From contig JAYKKM010000439.1 of the NCBI GenBank assembly GCA_035772405.1, forward strand, positions 1,686,001 to 1,750,000: 64,000 nt of DNA, in the 5' to 3' direction. Origin of the DNA: Chrysogorgia sp. JL179-B06 (Eukaryota > Cnidaria > Anthozoa > Scleralcyonacea > Chrysogorgiidae). The translations under genes were made by a program, and so were the position numbers. The notes under the pieces are model-generated. The model was not told where the DNA came from. It saw only the letters and a list, made by a program, of their open reading frames with translations, and made no database searches. Positions within the stretch are counted from its first letter, which is position 1; every line of letters begins with the position of its first letter. This document shows, piece by piece, positions 53,150 to 63,161 of this stretch.

Positions 53150-54388
53150 ATGAACGTCACGTCAGCAGAGTTGAGCCCCGGTTTTAGACGAGCGACCATG
53201 GGTGTCATAAAAGGGGCGAGAACGCAACACGTAATCACGTTGAACCCTAATAAGGCCAGTCCTGGCGAGGAACTCTACATTGACATACCGAAGCTCAAGG
53301 TTAGTAGCTGTTTGGTGCCTGGATCGTTGGGTCTAGTGTTCGACTTTAAGAATGCGAACGCCAAAAGCTGGTTCTTGAATAATGTTAGCAAGTTGTTGGT
53401 TGAGAAACTTGTTGTGAGACTAGCTGGGGAAACTGTGTATGACAACAATGGGGAAAATTACATTGGTGTCTATCGCGACCTTTGGGAAAGTGTTACTGCG
53501 CGAGACCAAATGATTGACTATGGTATTGGTGGTGAGAACTTGAGAAAGCTAATTTCTAAGGATGACAGTGGTGCGACGAGTGGGAACGTCGCTAAAGTTA
53601 GTGACGCGTTGATGTTTGGTGTGATTGGGACGAAGCAGCGGATTAAGCTCGGTAAGATCATGAACGACCATGGGTTGTACGCTCCTTTTAGCATGAACAA
53701 CAACTTGCAGTATGTGATCACACTTCCGAAGGCCACAAACATCATGGTGGCGCAATCCGGTAGCGCTGTGGGCGGATACACTCTGGAGAACCTCGAGCTT
53801 GAGTATGAGACGATTGATAACCAGGAGCTCGCTGACGAAATAGCGTCAGGCTATGCAAGTGGTCGTAGTTTGTCATATGAGCACATCACGTTGATGAAAA
53901 CCACCGAATGGGACAAAGGCACGACCATTGTGAACGAGAATGTTAATCTTCCAAGAAAAAGCATGAAGGCAATTGTGTTGCTATTCACGAATAAGGTGCG
54001 AACAGACAGTGAGGAGTTTCTTTACCCAAATATTGAGAGCGTTAGAGTCACAATCGAAGGCGTGCCAAATAGCGTGTACTCACAGGGTATTCCAAAGTCG
54101 AAGTTCTACGCAGAAGCGAAGCGACTGTTTGGGTTGGGTGAAGAACACGCTCAGTTCATAACCATACAGAAGTTCTATAAAGATGGCTTTGCGTTAGTCA
54201 TCGACTTGAGGAGTGTTCAAGATAATCGCAATATCGCCACTGGCAAGAACATTGTAAACACACAATCCGGCGTGCTTCTTGAAATCACTAAGAAAGCGAC
54301 GACTGCAAATGTTATGTGCAGGGTGTTTGTGATGAGTGATGGGTTGGTCAACTTCGTGAACAATGGGTTGCATTCAATCTGGAATTAA
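53150..54388 (+). CDS. probable major capsid protein (double-jelly-roll)
   Basis: 412 residues, intact. Beta-rich, with LVEKLVVRLAGETVYDNNGE, RIKLGKIMNDHGLYAPFS, LENLELEYETID, SLSYEHITLMKT, VNLPRKSMKAIVLLF and VPNSVYSQGIPKSKFY. I recall the same ordered blocks from Polinton/adintovirus hexon-like capsid proteins, and the position directly before the packaging ATPase is that of the capsid gene. The ATG is 22 bases after the preceding stop. Structure prediction would be decisive. Confidence 0.75.
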   Translation: MNVTSAELSPGFRRATMGVIKGARTQHVITLNPNKASPGEELYIDIPKLKVSSCLVPGSLGLVFDFKNANAKSWFLNNVSKLLVEKLVVRLAGETVYDNNGENYIGVYRDLWESVTARDQMIDYGIGGENLRKLISKDDSGATSGNVAKVSDALMFGVIGTKQRIKLGKIMNDHGLYAPFSMNNNLQYVITLPKATNIMVAQSGSAVGGYTLENLELEYETIDNQELADEIASGYASGRSLSYEHITLMKTTEWDKGTTIVNENVNLPRKSMKAIVLLFTNKVRTDSEEFLYPNIESVRVTIEGVPNSVYSQGIPKSKFYAEAKRLFGLGEEHAQFITIQKFYKDGFALVIDLRSVQDNRNIATGKNIVNTQSGVLLEITKKATTANVMCRVFVMSDGLVNFVNNGLHSIWN

Positions 54389-54403
54389 ATCAAACACAAT
54401 TTA

Positions 54404-54686
54404 ATGGAAACTCCGTTTAATATGTTAATCGTTGGTATGACAGCTTGTGGTAAGACGCATTATTTACTCAACACACTGGAATCTGAGTATCGCGGCAAAT
54501 TTGACTACATTGTGTTGATTTGCCCTACTTTTGAGTGGAACAAAGCGTATCAAGATTGGAAATATGTGCGCGACCCTGACGTGTTAGCGATAGACTGTGC
54601 GCAGGATAGTGTTGACGCTGTCCTCAAGTGTGTAACAAATGTTTTTAAAGGCACTAACACTCTGATTGTGTTGGACGACTGTGCCT
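54404..54686 (+). pseudogene. packaging ATPase (FtsK/HerA-type), N-terminal half
   Basis: It would pump the genome into capsids. Walker A GMTACGKT is at residues 11-18 and Walker B LIVLDD at 87-92. After residue about 94 the sequence passes without a stop into an inserted LINE, giving a chimeric 626-codon frame. The rest of the ATPase is at 56501-56819. Confidence 0.9.
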
Positions 54687-56500
54687 GTACTTTATGTAAG
54701 CATTTTGGAAATGCTCCATTGCCAATTATTTCGACCCCAAGAGTTATTCGAGATTTTGTTCTACAAGATGTGAGCGCAAGCCTTGTGTATCATGAATTAG
54801 TGAAGTTAAGACTAAACAAAGCTACCGGTGTCGATGGAATTCCAGCAAGGCTGCTGAAGGATGCTGCAAGTGTGATTGCCAAGCCACTTGCATATCTTAT
54901 TAACTTAACAATCTCGAGTGGAAAAATCCCTCCGGAATGGAAAGAAGCAAAAGTGACACCTATTTTTAAATCAGGTAAAAGAAGTGAAGAAAACAATTAC
55001 CGACCGATCTCAGTTCTCCCTTTAATTTCAAAAATAATGGAACGTTCAATTCAAGTGCAGCTTGTGACATTTCTTACCGAAAATAACGTCTTGTCCATAT
55101 ATCAATCAGGGTTTCGCAAAAAACATTCTACAGAAACTGCTGTTATTCGTCTTGTTGACGATATACTGGAACATATGGACAAGCAACAAGTGACGAGTGC
55201 TGTATTTATAGATCTTAAGAAGGCCTTCGATCTTGTCGACCATGAGTGCTTACTTTACAAACTAGAACACTATGGAATTAGAGGTCAGAGCCTAGTCTGG
55301 TTTCGGAACTACCTCACCAATCGGAAGCAAAAGGTAAACTATGCAAACAAATTGTCATCCTGTCGTGGACTGGAATATGGCGTTCCCCAAGGATCTGTGC
55401 TTGGGCCTTTGCTTTTTGTTTTGCATATCAATGATCTGCCAAAATGTCTATTAAATTGTTCAATCAGCATGTATGCTGATGATACAATAATTTACTATAC
55501 CGGTTCTGACACCAATGAAATAATGAATATTCTTCAAGATGATTTGGATCGAGTGGCAGAATGGATGGCAACTAGCAGGCTTGTTTTAAATCAAAGAAAA
55601 ACCAAATTAATGCTTTTTGGAACAAGGCAAAAACTCAGTCGGATCGATGGCTTTACTATTCGACTCAACGGCAATGTCATCGAAAGAGTACCAAATTTCA
55701 GTTATTTAGGCATAATGCTAGATGAACAGATATCATGGAAAGAACACACTGAAGTAGTCTGCAACAAAGTGAGCAAGCGACTAGGTCTACTTTCTCGTAT
55801 ACGTTCTTGCCTGACACTTGAGGCATCAAAATGCGTTTATAATTCAATAGTGCAACCTATCTTTGATTACACCGATGCCGTATGGTCCGAACTGTCTGCT
55901 GGGTGTTGTCAAAATCTCCAAAAACTACAAAACCGTGCAGCACGTATAATACTACAACGAAATAGCTCAAGAAATACGTTTCATATTTTAAATTGGGTGG
56001 ATTTATCGACTCGGAGACAAATTCATAAATGTGTTTTGGTATTCAAGTGCCTGAATAATTTAGTCCCAGTATACTTAAGTGAATATTTTACAAGGAACTC
56101 CAATATTCATTCGTATAATACCAGAAGGAAACACGACCTGCATCTACCAAAACCAAAACTTAATCTAGGCAAGAAGACCTTTAGATATTCTGGATCACTG
56201 CTTTATAACACTCTTCCAACTAAAATAAAAAATGCAGTGTCCTTATCTAATTTTAAGAATCTTATTCAAAGACATAGTTTTTAGTTTGGTGTTTTAGTTT
56301 TTAATGTTTAACCAATATATAATTTGTAACAGTTAGGTTTTTATATGTAAATATTATACTACTTATTTGGTTGAACTAACTTTTATAACTTTTATAATTG
56401 TAATTATACTTAATTATTTATATGCAGGGCCCCTATGGATACCAGTCATAGTGCTGAATGGGCTACCCTGCTAAAATAAAGTTTATTCATTCATTCATTC
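54687..56500 (+). mobile_element. 5'-truncated CR1-like LINE inserted in the ATPase gene
   Basis: Intact RT frame continuing from the ATPase: NKATGVDGIPARLL, NNYRPISVLPLISKIMERSI, FIDLKKAFDLVDH, the GVPQGSVLGPLLFVLHINDL block, catalytic YADD, thumb and a C-terminal domain ending FKNLIQRHSF with TAG at 56282. A 3' UTR of about 200 bases ends aataaagtttattcattcattcattc, an (attc)n tail. The frame has no stops, so this is the youngest-looking LINE in the window. It is in the same orientation as the ATPase. Confidence 0.93.
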
Positions 56501-56819
56501 AAGTGGGCAGGACGTCAAGAATAGGACTAGTCAATTAGTCAACTTGGCTTTTAGTGCGCGACATTTTACGTTGAGCGTTATTGTCATCACACAACAACTG
56601 ACGTCGATCGCAAAATCGTATATAGAAAACATTAGTAAGCTCGTTTGCTTTTACTGTCCGAGCAGAAGTGATATGAAGGTTGTTATTGACGATTACCTTG
56701 GGCACATTAGCAAAGAAGAAGTGTCGGCGATTGTGACCGCATTAAAAAATAATAAGTACGCTAGACTTGAAATCTCACTGCGTTATCCATACAATTACAA
56801 AGTTGTTATTCCGCAATAA
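56501..56819 (+). pseudogene. packaging ATPase, C-terminal half
   Basis: It resumes directly after the LINE tail with SGQDVKNRTSQLVNLAFSAR, then VIVITQQLTSIAKSY (the sensor-like TQQ segment typical of the family), and ends YKVVIPQ with TAA. It is in frame with no further damage. Confidence 0.9.
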
Positions 56820-56822
56820 AAT

Positions 56823-57343
56823 ATGGGTATAAGTAGTAACGTGATGGTGAAACGCAAAAGTGACGAAAATCCTACAATTGAGGAATTAGTTGAGGATACT
56901 CAAGCCGCTAGTACCTCGACTGTGGAAGACGACATTGACGTTAGGAGAGCCGAACTTATTAGACTGTCTGGCGATGGTGTGTGGTGAGCCAATCTGAGGC
57001 GTATATTAAAAAAGCGTCCGCAAAGGTTATCGACAAGATATGGCACCAATATGAGTTGAAGAGAATGGAGATCGCAAACGCTTTTCTCACCGACTTGCTA
57101 ATCAGCAAATTCGCTAGCTTACTAGATGGGTTGAACGCTATTGAGAATCCCGACGAACTAAATGATGAGTTGCAAAAAGACCCGTTACTAAAGAAAGACG
57201 TTGAGAGCATTGTTGCGATTGTGACACCGTACGTGCCTTTCTTAGGCTTGTTGTCGGGAGGAATCACAACGTCGAAATATGTATACGATCACCATTTTAG
57301 AAGTGAGGTGACAAACACTGAAAATAGTGAACAAACGGACTAA
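56823..57343 (+). pseudogene. terminal protein-encoding gene with MGISS start, split by a frameshift, ending in the TIR
   Basis: The first frame starts MGISSNVMVKRKSDENPTIE, a possible myristoylation start, and closes at 56987. The second frame from about 56975 reads SQSEAYIKKASAKVIDKIWH and LKKDVESIVAIVTPYVPFLG and then a GGITTSKYVY segment. They are probably one gene of about 170 residues with a shift near 56,980. Its C-terminus ENSEQTD is encoded by the inverted repeat and is identical to that of pPolB. Role unknown; conserved at this position in related elements as far as I recall. Confidence 0.65.
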
Positions 57344-57930
57344 TTCGCAAAACAACCGGCCACCTGTTAGTATGCAAATTAGTCAATGTTGTTAACCAAT
57401 GAAAAGAGCGCCATTTCGCTCCCCATTTGGGTACTTGTTTGGATAAAATATTTGTTGTGGACGCTGGTGTGAATTGACCAATCAAAAGAGCGCCATTTCG
57501 CTATCCATTTGGATAAACATCACCACTAGAATCAAAATCTAGTGGTTTTTTTTCGCGCGTGAATTGGAAATGTGTCAGTCAAAAAAAAGCGTGAAAATTT
57601 TGAAGCGACACGAATTTGTGAAAATGTTGAAACGACTATTTTTTAAATGTGACTGAAATGTGATTTGGTACAAATTCAGTATTGTTTCACGAGTCTCGCG
57701 TGTGTTCGACATTAATCGGTGGGGAGGGGTGTGTTAAGCCTAATTAACGACTGCTGTAGTAGTATAGAACATGGCGGTGCGAGCTTATTCGACGTTATCC
57801 ACAAGTGTGGGCACCGTGGCATCGCTAATTTTTGCGCTAAATCGCGATTTGGCGTAAAAATTAACGTTGCTATGGCACTCGCATTTGTGGTTGGCGTCGC
57901 TGAGCTCGCACCGCCATGTTCTATACTACT
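57316..57930. repeat. right terminal inverted repeat of the Polinton
   Basis: Inverted match to 38006-38621 with a few differences. The same outer hairpin (57758-57930) and paired agcgccatttcgct elements are present. Confidence 0.95.
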
Positions 57931-57936
57931 ATTTTC
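57931..57936. other. right target-site duplication ATTTTC
   Basis: Identical to 38000-38005. Confidence 0.9.
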
Positions 57937-57999
57937 ACCTGCATATCTCCGAACGCTTGGACATTAGAATGTTTCATATTTATTTTCGTTTCATTTTAT

Positions 58000-58047
58000 T
58001 ATCGCTTCGGGTGTAAGAGGTCAGGAGTTCGATTCCCGTGCAAGCCC
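58000..58047 (+). pseudogene. tRNA-Pro 3' fragment
   Basis: Only the anticodon and T arms remain (cgcttcgggtgtaag, gttcgattcccgtgcaag). Confidence 0.75.
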
Positions 58048-58248
58048 TTTTTGCAACATCTTTATACAACTGATACGATGTTTTTGAGGTTATTAAATTT
58101 AATAACGACAATAAATCTATTTACCATGTCTCGGAAGGCTCGATTTAAAATATGTTCAGCATACAAGAATGTACAAAAAGATATAAAAAAGCACGTATCG
58201 TTAATCATAATAATTTTATCTCTAATATATGCTCTATTTTAACAAAAC

Positions 58249-58273
58249 GTCCCTGGGTGGATTTGAACCACAA

Positions 58274-58305
<32 letters not shown>

Positions 58306-58322
58306 AATTGCGCATCAGAGAC
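58249..58322 (-). tRNA. tRNA-Asn(GTT), slightly degenerate
   Basis: Minus strand with intact acceptor and anticodon arms. Positions 8-9 and one T-stem pair are altered. TTTT follows. It may still fold. Confidence 0.55.
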
Positions 58323-58446
58323 TGCTTGGATCATAAGCATGATATATAAACATTTGAAATCTTTTTCGTATGACGATTTCCAGTGTGCAAAATAATATTT
58401 TAAACATTTTACTTCATTATTGGACAAACCGCTACATTTACACGAT

Positions 58447-58517
58447 GGTTTTCTGGACTAGTGGTATGATTCTCGCTTCGGGTGCGAGAGATCACCGGTT
58501 CCATTACCGTTTATGCC
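58447..58517 (+). pseudogene. tRNA-Pro pseudogene
   Basis: Anticodon arm intact (CGG) but acceptor and T arms are unpaired. Confidence 0.7.
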
Positions 58518-58731
58518 GTTTTTGCAACATCTTTACAACTTATTATTAAACGTTGTTTTTGTTTATAATTAACATAATAACTACACTAAATCCATATACG
58601 ATGTATCGGAAGGCTAGATTTTAGATATGTATGTTTAACATTATAAAAAAAGAATTTACAAAAAGATATTAAAAAAATCTACCGTTGTTCATAATAATTT
58701 TATCTCGAATATGCACTATTTGTACAAAACG

Positions 58732-58803
58732 GTCCAAGGTCGATTAGGAACCATCAACCTTTCGGTTAACAGCTGAAAGCGCTAACCCATTGCAACAGAG
58801 CCT
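58732..58803 (-). pseudogene. tRNA-Asn pseudogene
   Basis: Keeps ctgttaa, but acceptor, T arm and D arm are mutated. Confidence 0.7.
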
Positions 58804-58929
58804 ACTTGGAAATGTGATGGATCATATATTTATGTAAGAATGGTATATAAACATAATACATATTTTTCGTATGACGATTTGCAGTGTCAGAGTACGGTAT
58901 AATTGGTCAAACCGCTGTATTGACGCGAT

Positions 58930-59001
58930 GGCTTGCTGGTCTATAGTGGCATGATTCTCGCTTTGGGTGCGAGAGGTCATGAGTTCGATTCCCGTGCAAG
59001 T
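58930..59001 (+). pseudogene. tRNA-Pro(TGG) variant, probably a pseudogene
   Basis: The loop reads tttgggt, so the anticodon would be TGG. There are two additional bases in the D loop and the T stem and acceptor are mismatched. Confidence 0.6.
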
Positions 59002-59204
59002 TCTTTTTGTAACATCTTTACAACTTATTATTAAACGTTCTTTTTTGTGGATATTTAACATAACAACGACAATAAATCCATTTACGATGTCTCGGAAGGC
59101 TTAATTTAAAATAGGTTCAACATAAAATAATTTACAAAAAGATATAAAAAACATATTTCGTTGTTCATAATAATTTTATTCCTATATGCTCTATTTTAAC
59201 AAAA

Positions 59205-59278
59205 CGTCCCTGGGTGGATTTGAACCACCAAACTTTCGGTTAACAGCCGAACGCGCTAACCCATTGCGCCACAGAGAC
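59205..59278 (-). tRNA. tRNA-Asn(GTT), intact
   Basis: All arms pair on the minus strand: acceptor gtctctg/cagggac, D gcgc/gcgc, anticodon ttcgg-ctgttaa-ccgaa, T ggtgg-ttcaaat-ccacc, discriminator G. A run of T (RNA polymerase III terminator) follows at once. gtatataaac lies upstream. The best Asn copy in the window. Confidence 0.9.
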
Positions 59279-59421
59279 CTGTGCTTGGAAATTTGAATGT
59301 ATCGTAATTATGTAAGAATGGTATATAAACATTTGAAACTTTTCGTATGACGATTTCCAGAGTAAAAATAATATTTTATAAGTTTTATTTCATCATTGGT
59401 CCTAACACTGTATTTACGCGT

Positions 59422-59485
59422 TGGCTTCCTGGTATGATTCTCGCTTCGAGTGCGAGAGGTCACGGTTTCGATTCTCGTGCAAGCA
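59422..59485 (+). pseudogene. tRNA-Pro pseudogene with D-arm deletion
   Basis: Same eight-base deletion as 36114-36175, with further changes in the anticodon (ttcgagt) and T loop. Confidence 0.8.
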
Positions 59486-59489
59486 ATAA

Positions 59490-59907
59490 CCGCTGACGAT
59501 GACTCGGAACTTTGATCTAATGACAAAAGTCAAGCGTTTCAAGAAAATTCGTCCGACTGTTTACAATCTTAAAAAAGCAGATTTGTGTGGACTGAAGTCA
59601 GCATTGAGGTGTCTCCCTTGGGATACTGCACTTGTTAATAATGATATTGATTCTAGTATTGCTTGTTGGTATGATCTGTTTACGACATGCATTAGAATTT
59701 GTACCAAAAATAGTTATAAAAGATAGTAATAGACCTCCGTGGATTGATCGTGAGGTGTTACAGTTGATCAGAAAGAAGAACATAATCAGACGTAAAGCAA
59801 AATTAAAGGATTCTCCGATTCTATGGGAACGATTCCGTAAGCTGAGACATGAAGTTAAGAAACTACTTAAATTTAAAAAGCGTAATTATTTATGTAACAT
59901 TCGGTAG
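59490..59907 (+). pseudogene. CR1-like LINE fragment, endonuclease-RT linker
   Basis: Two overlapping frames read RPTVYNLKKADLCGLKSALR then, shifted, RPPWIDREVLQLIRKKNIIR and LRHEVKKLLKFKKRNY. W-[IF]-D-x-E and the following basic helix are typical of the region between endonuclease and RT. It begins right after a tRNA-Pro relic, as does the RT fragment at 36240, so both may be parts of one ancestral insertion. Confidence 0.7.
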
Positions 59908-59911
59908 CCTG

Positions 59912-60230
59912 TGTACAGCCTGAATATACACCTGGCTAGGAGTCGGCGGCTAATCGGGAATAACATCATGCCAATATGACGTGTGGAATCGGTTGAGGAT
60001 TTAAAAGGATAATGACAGGTCCTACTGGTACAGGAGCTAGGGTTAGGGATTCATGGGGTTGAGTAACAGCTAGGGTTTAGGGGGTTCAGGAAGACACGAA
60101 TAAATAATGAGATTAGGGTTAGAGATCCTGAAGGTTTAATGACGTATAATCTGAATAAATAATTAGGGTTAAAGGGTCGTGTAGTCATGAATATTTAATA
60201 AATTTCAATCTTTTTCGTCTAAAGATTTCC
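59912..60230. other. no gene recognised; weak ctagggttaggg repeats
   Basis: Unrelated to the array. It contains a few degenerate TTAGGG-like motifs and nothing else I recognise. Confidence 0.5.
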
Positions 60231-60298
60231 ATCGTCAGACAATATAGTATTTTTAAAATTTTTCTTCATTATTGGACAAACCGCTGTATTTACACGAT

Positions 60299-60371
60299 GG
60301 TTTGCTCGTCTAGTGGTGCCATTCTTCTTTTTTGATGCGAGAGGTCACCGGTTCGATTCCCGTGCAAAGCC
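60299..60371 (+). pseudogene. tRNA-Pro pseudogene, anticodon arm replaced
   Basis: The T arm and B box are intact (ggttcgattcc) but the anticodon arm reads ttcttctttttt. Confidence 0.7.
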
Positions 60372-60578
60372 TTTTTGCAACATCTTTACAACTTATTATT
60401 AAACGATGTTTTTGAGCATATTTAATTTGACAACGACAATAAATCCTTTTACCTGCATGTCTCATTTAAAATATGTTCATAATACATAATACATCTTTTT
60501 CATTTGACGATTTCCAGTGTACAAAATAATATTTTATAAATTTTACTCATTATTGGACAAACCGCTGTATTTACACGA

Positions 60579-60631
60579 TAGTTTACGCGTGGTTTTGATG
60601 CGAGCGGTCACGGGTTCGATTCCCATGCAAC
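60579..60631 (+). pseudogene. tRNA-Pro 3' half
   Basis: Truncated copy with an intact T arm and a lost D arm and anticodon. Confidence 0.65.
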
Positions 60632-60950
60632 GCCTTTTTGCAACATCTTTACGACTTATTATTAAACGATGTTTTTGAGGATATTTAATTTGACAACGAT
60701 AATAAATCCTTTTACCTGCATGTCTCATTTAAAATATGTTCAACATACAAGAATTTGCAAAAATATTAAAAATTCTACCGTTGATTATAATAAATTTATC
60801 CCTAATATTATCTATTTTAATAAAACGTAATGTATCGTACTAATATAAAAATTGTATATATAAACATAATACATCTTTTTCATATGACGATTTCCAGTTT
60901 CAGAGTGTAGATAAAAATATTTTACAAATTTTACTGCATAATTGGTCAAA

Positions 60951-61004
60951 CTGCTGGTCTAGTGGTATGATTCTCCTGCGCAAGGGTGCGATTCCCATGG
61001 AAGT
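60951..61004 (+). pseudogene. tRNA-Pro internally deleted copy
   Basis: D arm (ctggtctagtggtatgattc) joined directly to a changed T arm. Confidence 0.65.
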
Positions 61005-61196
61005 CCTTTTTGCAACATCGTTACAACTATTATTAAACTTTGTTTTTGTCGATATCAAACATAATAACTACAATAAATCATTTTACGATGTCTCAAAAGG
61101 CTCGATTTAAAATATGTTCAACATACAAAAATTTACAAAAAAACATAAAAAAACATGTACATTTGATCATAATATGGGACATTTTAGCAATGTATA

Positions 61197-61265
61197 GTTT
61201 GTTCTAGTGGTACCATTCTTGTTTTTCAATGCGAGAGGTCACGGGTTCAATTCCAGTGCAAAGCT
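61197..61265 (+). pseudogene. tRNA-Pro pseudogene
   Basis: The D and T arms are recognisable. The anticodon arm reads cttgtttttcaatg. Confidence 0.65.
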
Positions 61266-61305
61266 TTTTTCATTTATTCCTTATAAACTCTTTTTAAATA
61301 AAAAC

Positions 61306-61346
61306 GTCCCAACAGCCGAACGCGCTAACAATTGCGTCACAGAGAC
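61306..61346 (-). pseudogene. tRNA-Asn with T arm deleted
   Basis: The acceptor strand joins directly to the anticodon arm. Confidence 0.7.
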
Positions 61347-61491
61347 TACTTGAAAATATAAACGCATCGTAATTATGTAAGCATGATATAAAACATTTGC
61401 AATCTTTTTCGTATGACGATTTCCAGTGTAAAAATAATATTTTATAAATTTACTTCATTATTGGGCAAACCGCTGTATTTACGCGATAGTT

Positions 61492-61542
61492 TACGCATGG
61501 TTTTGATGCGAGAGGTCACGGGTTCGATTCCAGTGCAAAGCT
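61492..61542 (+). pseudogene. tRNA-Pro 3' half
   Basis: Same truncation as 60579-60631 (tttacgcatggttttgatgc before the T arm). Confidence 0.65.
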
Positions 61543-61581
61543 TTTTCATTTATTCCTTATATACTCTTTTTTAATAAAAAC

Positions 61582-61594
61582 GTCCTGGGTGGAT

Positions 61595-61634
<40 letters not shown>

Positions 61635-61653
61635 TCAATTGCGCCACAGAGAC
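61582..61653 (-). tRNA. tRNA-Asn(GTT), near-intact
   Basis: Anticodon, D and T arms are correct, with the aggtt variable loop usual in animal tRNA-Asn. One base is missing in the 3' acceptor strand (caggac for cagggac). Confidence 0.7.
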
Positions 61654-62107
61654 TACTTGGAAATATAAACGCATCGTATTTATGTAAGCATGATATAAAA
61701 CATTTGCAATCTTTTTCGTATGACGATTTCCAGTGTACAAAATAATATTTTATAAATTTACTTCATTATTGGGCAAACCGCTGTATTTACGCGATAGTTT
61801 ACATCTTTACAACTTATTATTAAACGATGTTTTTGAGGATATTTAATTTGACAACGACAATAAATCCTTTTACCTACATGTCTCATTTAAAATATGTTCA
61901 ACATAGAAGAATTTGCAAAAATATTAAAAATTCTACCGTTGATTATAATAAATTTATCCCTAATATTATCTATTTTAATAAAACGTAATGTATCGTACTA
62001 ATGTCAAAATTGTATATATAAACATAATACATCTTTTTCATATGACGATTTCCAGTGTCAGAGTGTAGGTAAAAATATTTTACAAATTTTACTGCATAAT
62101 TGGTCAA

Positions 62108-62172
62108 ACTGCTGGTCTAGTGCTATGATTCTCCCTTCGGATGCGACAGGTCAATGGTTCTATACCTTGGTG
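62108..62172 (+). pseudogene. tRNA-Pro pseudogene
   Basis: D and anticodon arms are recognisable. The T arm is mutated. Confidence 0.65.
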
Positions 62173-62350
62173 CGCAAACTCTTTTTTGAAATTTAACATT
62201 CTGTAGTAACTACAATAAATTCATGATAGGATGTACGGAAGGCTCGATTTAAAATATGTTCAACATAAAATAATTTACAAAAATCTATAAAAAACATCTA
62301 CCGTTTATCAAAATAATTTGATCTCTAATATGCTCTATTTTAACAAAAAC

Positions 62351-62423
62351 GTCTCTGGGTGGATTTGAACAACCAACCTTCTGGTTAATAGCCGAATGCG
62401 CTAACCCATTGCGCCACAGAGAC
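62351..62423 (-). pseudogene. tRNA-Asn-like with ATT anticodon
   Basis: The full-length copy has loop ctattaa (anticodon ATT), a mismatch in the anticodon stem and another in the T stem. The acceptor is perfectly paired (gtctctg/cagagac). Confidence 0.65.
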
Positions 62424-62571
62424 AGCTAAATAATATAAATGCATCGTATTTATGTAAGGATGATATATAAACATTTGCAATCTTTTTCGTATGACAATTT
62501 CCAGTGTCAGAGTACAAAAAAATATTTTATAAATTTTACTCCATAATTGAATAAACCGGTGCATTTATGAA

Positions 62572-62619
62572 TGGCTTGCTGGTCTAGTGGTATGATTCTC
62601 GCTTCGGGTGCGGGAGGTC
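62572..62619 (+). pseudogene. tRNA-Pro 5' part, T arm missing
   Basis: Acceptor 5' strand, D arm and anticodon (CGG) are intact, then the sequence breaks at ggtcta. Confidence 0.7.
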
Positions 62620-62797
62620 TAACTTTATTAGAACTATTATTTAACAATATAACTATACAATAAATCCACATATGATGTCTCGCCAGGCTTGATTTAAGAT
62701 ATATTCAACATACAAGAATTTACAAAAAGATATGAAGAAAACATCTACCGTTGATCATAATAATTTTATCAATAATATGCACTATTTTGACAAAACT

Positions 62798-62850
62798 TCC
62801 CAAGGTCGATTCGAACGATCAACCTTTCGGTTAACAACCGAACGCGCAAA
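62798..62850 (-). pseudogene. tRNA-Asn 3' part
   Basis: Anticodon and T arms remain. The D arm and acceptor 5' strand are lost. Confidence 0.65.
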
Positions 62851-62896
62851 TTTAATTTTACTTCATTATTGGTCAAACCGCTGTTTTTTACGCGAT

Positions 62897-62968
62897 GGCT
62901 TGCTGGTCTTGTGGTATGATTCTCGCTTCGGGTGCTGGAGGTCACTGGTTCAATTCCCGTGCAATACC
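62897..62968 (+). pseudogene. tRNA-Pro pseudogene (CGG)
   Basis: Full length, but the anticodon stem (ctcgc/gctgg) and acceptor are mismatched. Confidence 0.65.
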
Positions 62969-63161
62969 CATTTTTGTAACATCTTTACAACATACTATTA
63001 AACGTTGTTTTGTGAATAGTTAACATAACGACAATAAATCTATTGACGATGTATCAGAAGGCTCGATTCATGTTCAACATAAATGAATTTACGAAAAGTA
63101 TCTAAAAAACATCTACCGTTGATCATAATAATCCTATAATATGCGCTATTTTAACCAAAAG

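Larger units (their letters stand above)
38006..57930. mobile_element. complete Polinton (Maverick/adintovirus-like) element, 19.9 kb
   Basis: It has inverted repeats of 616/615 bases starting agtagtatagaacatgg, a 6-bp target duplication, and the signature gene set: protein-primed family-B polymerase, retroviral-type integrase, packaging ATPase and probable double-jelly-roll capsid protein. Extra genes include thymidine kinase and a BRO-N/nuclease fusion. Without the 1.8-kb LINE inside the ATPase the element is about 18.1 kb. Genes are arranged minus (38.6-43.8), plus (44.0-45.3), minus (45.5-49.1), plus (49.1-57.3). Several genes have single frameshifts, so the copy as read is not autonomous. 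Confidence 0.97.
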
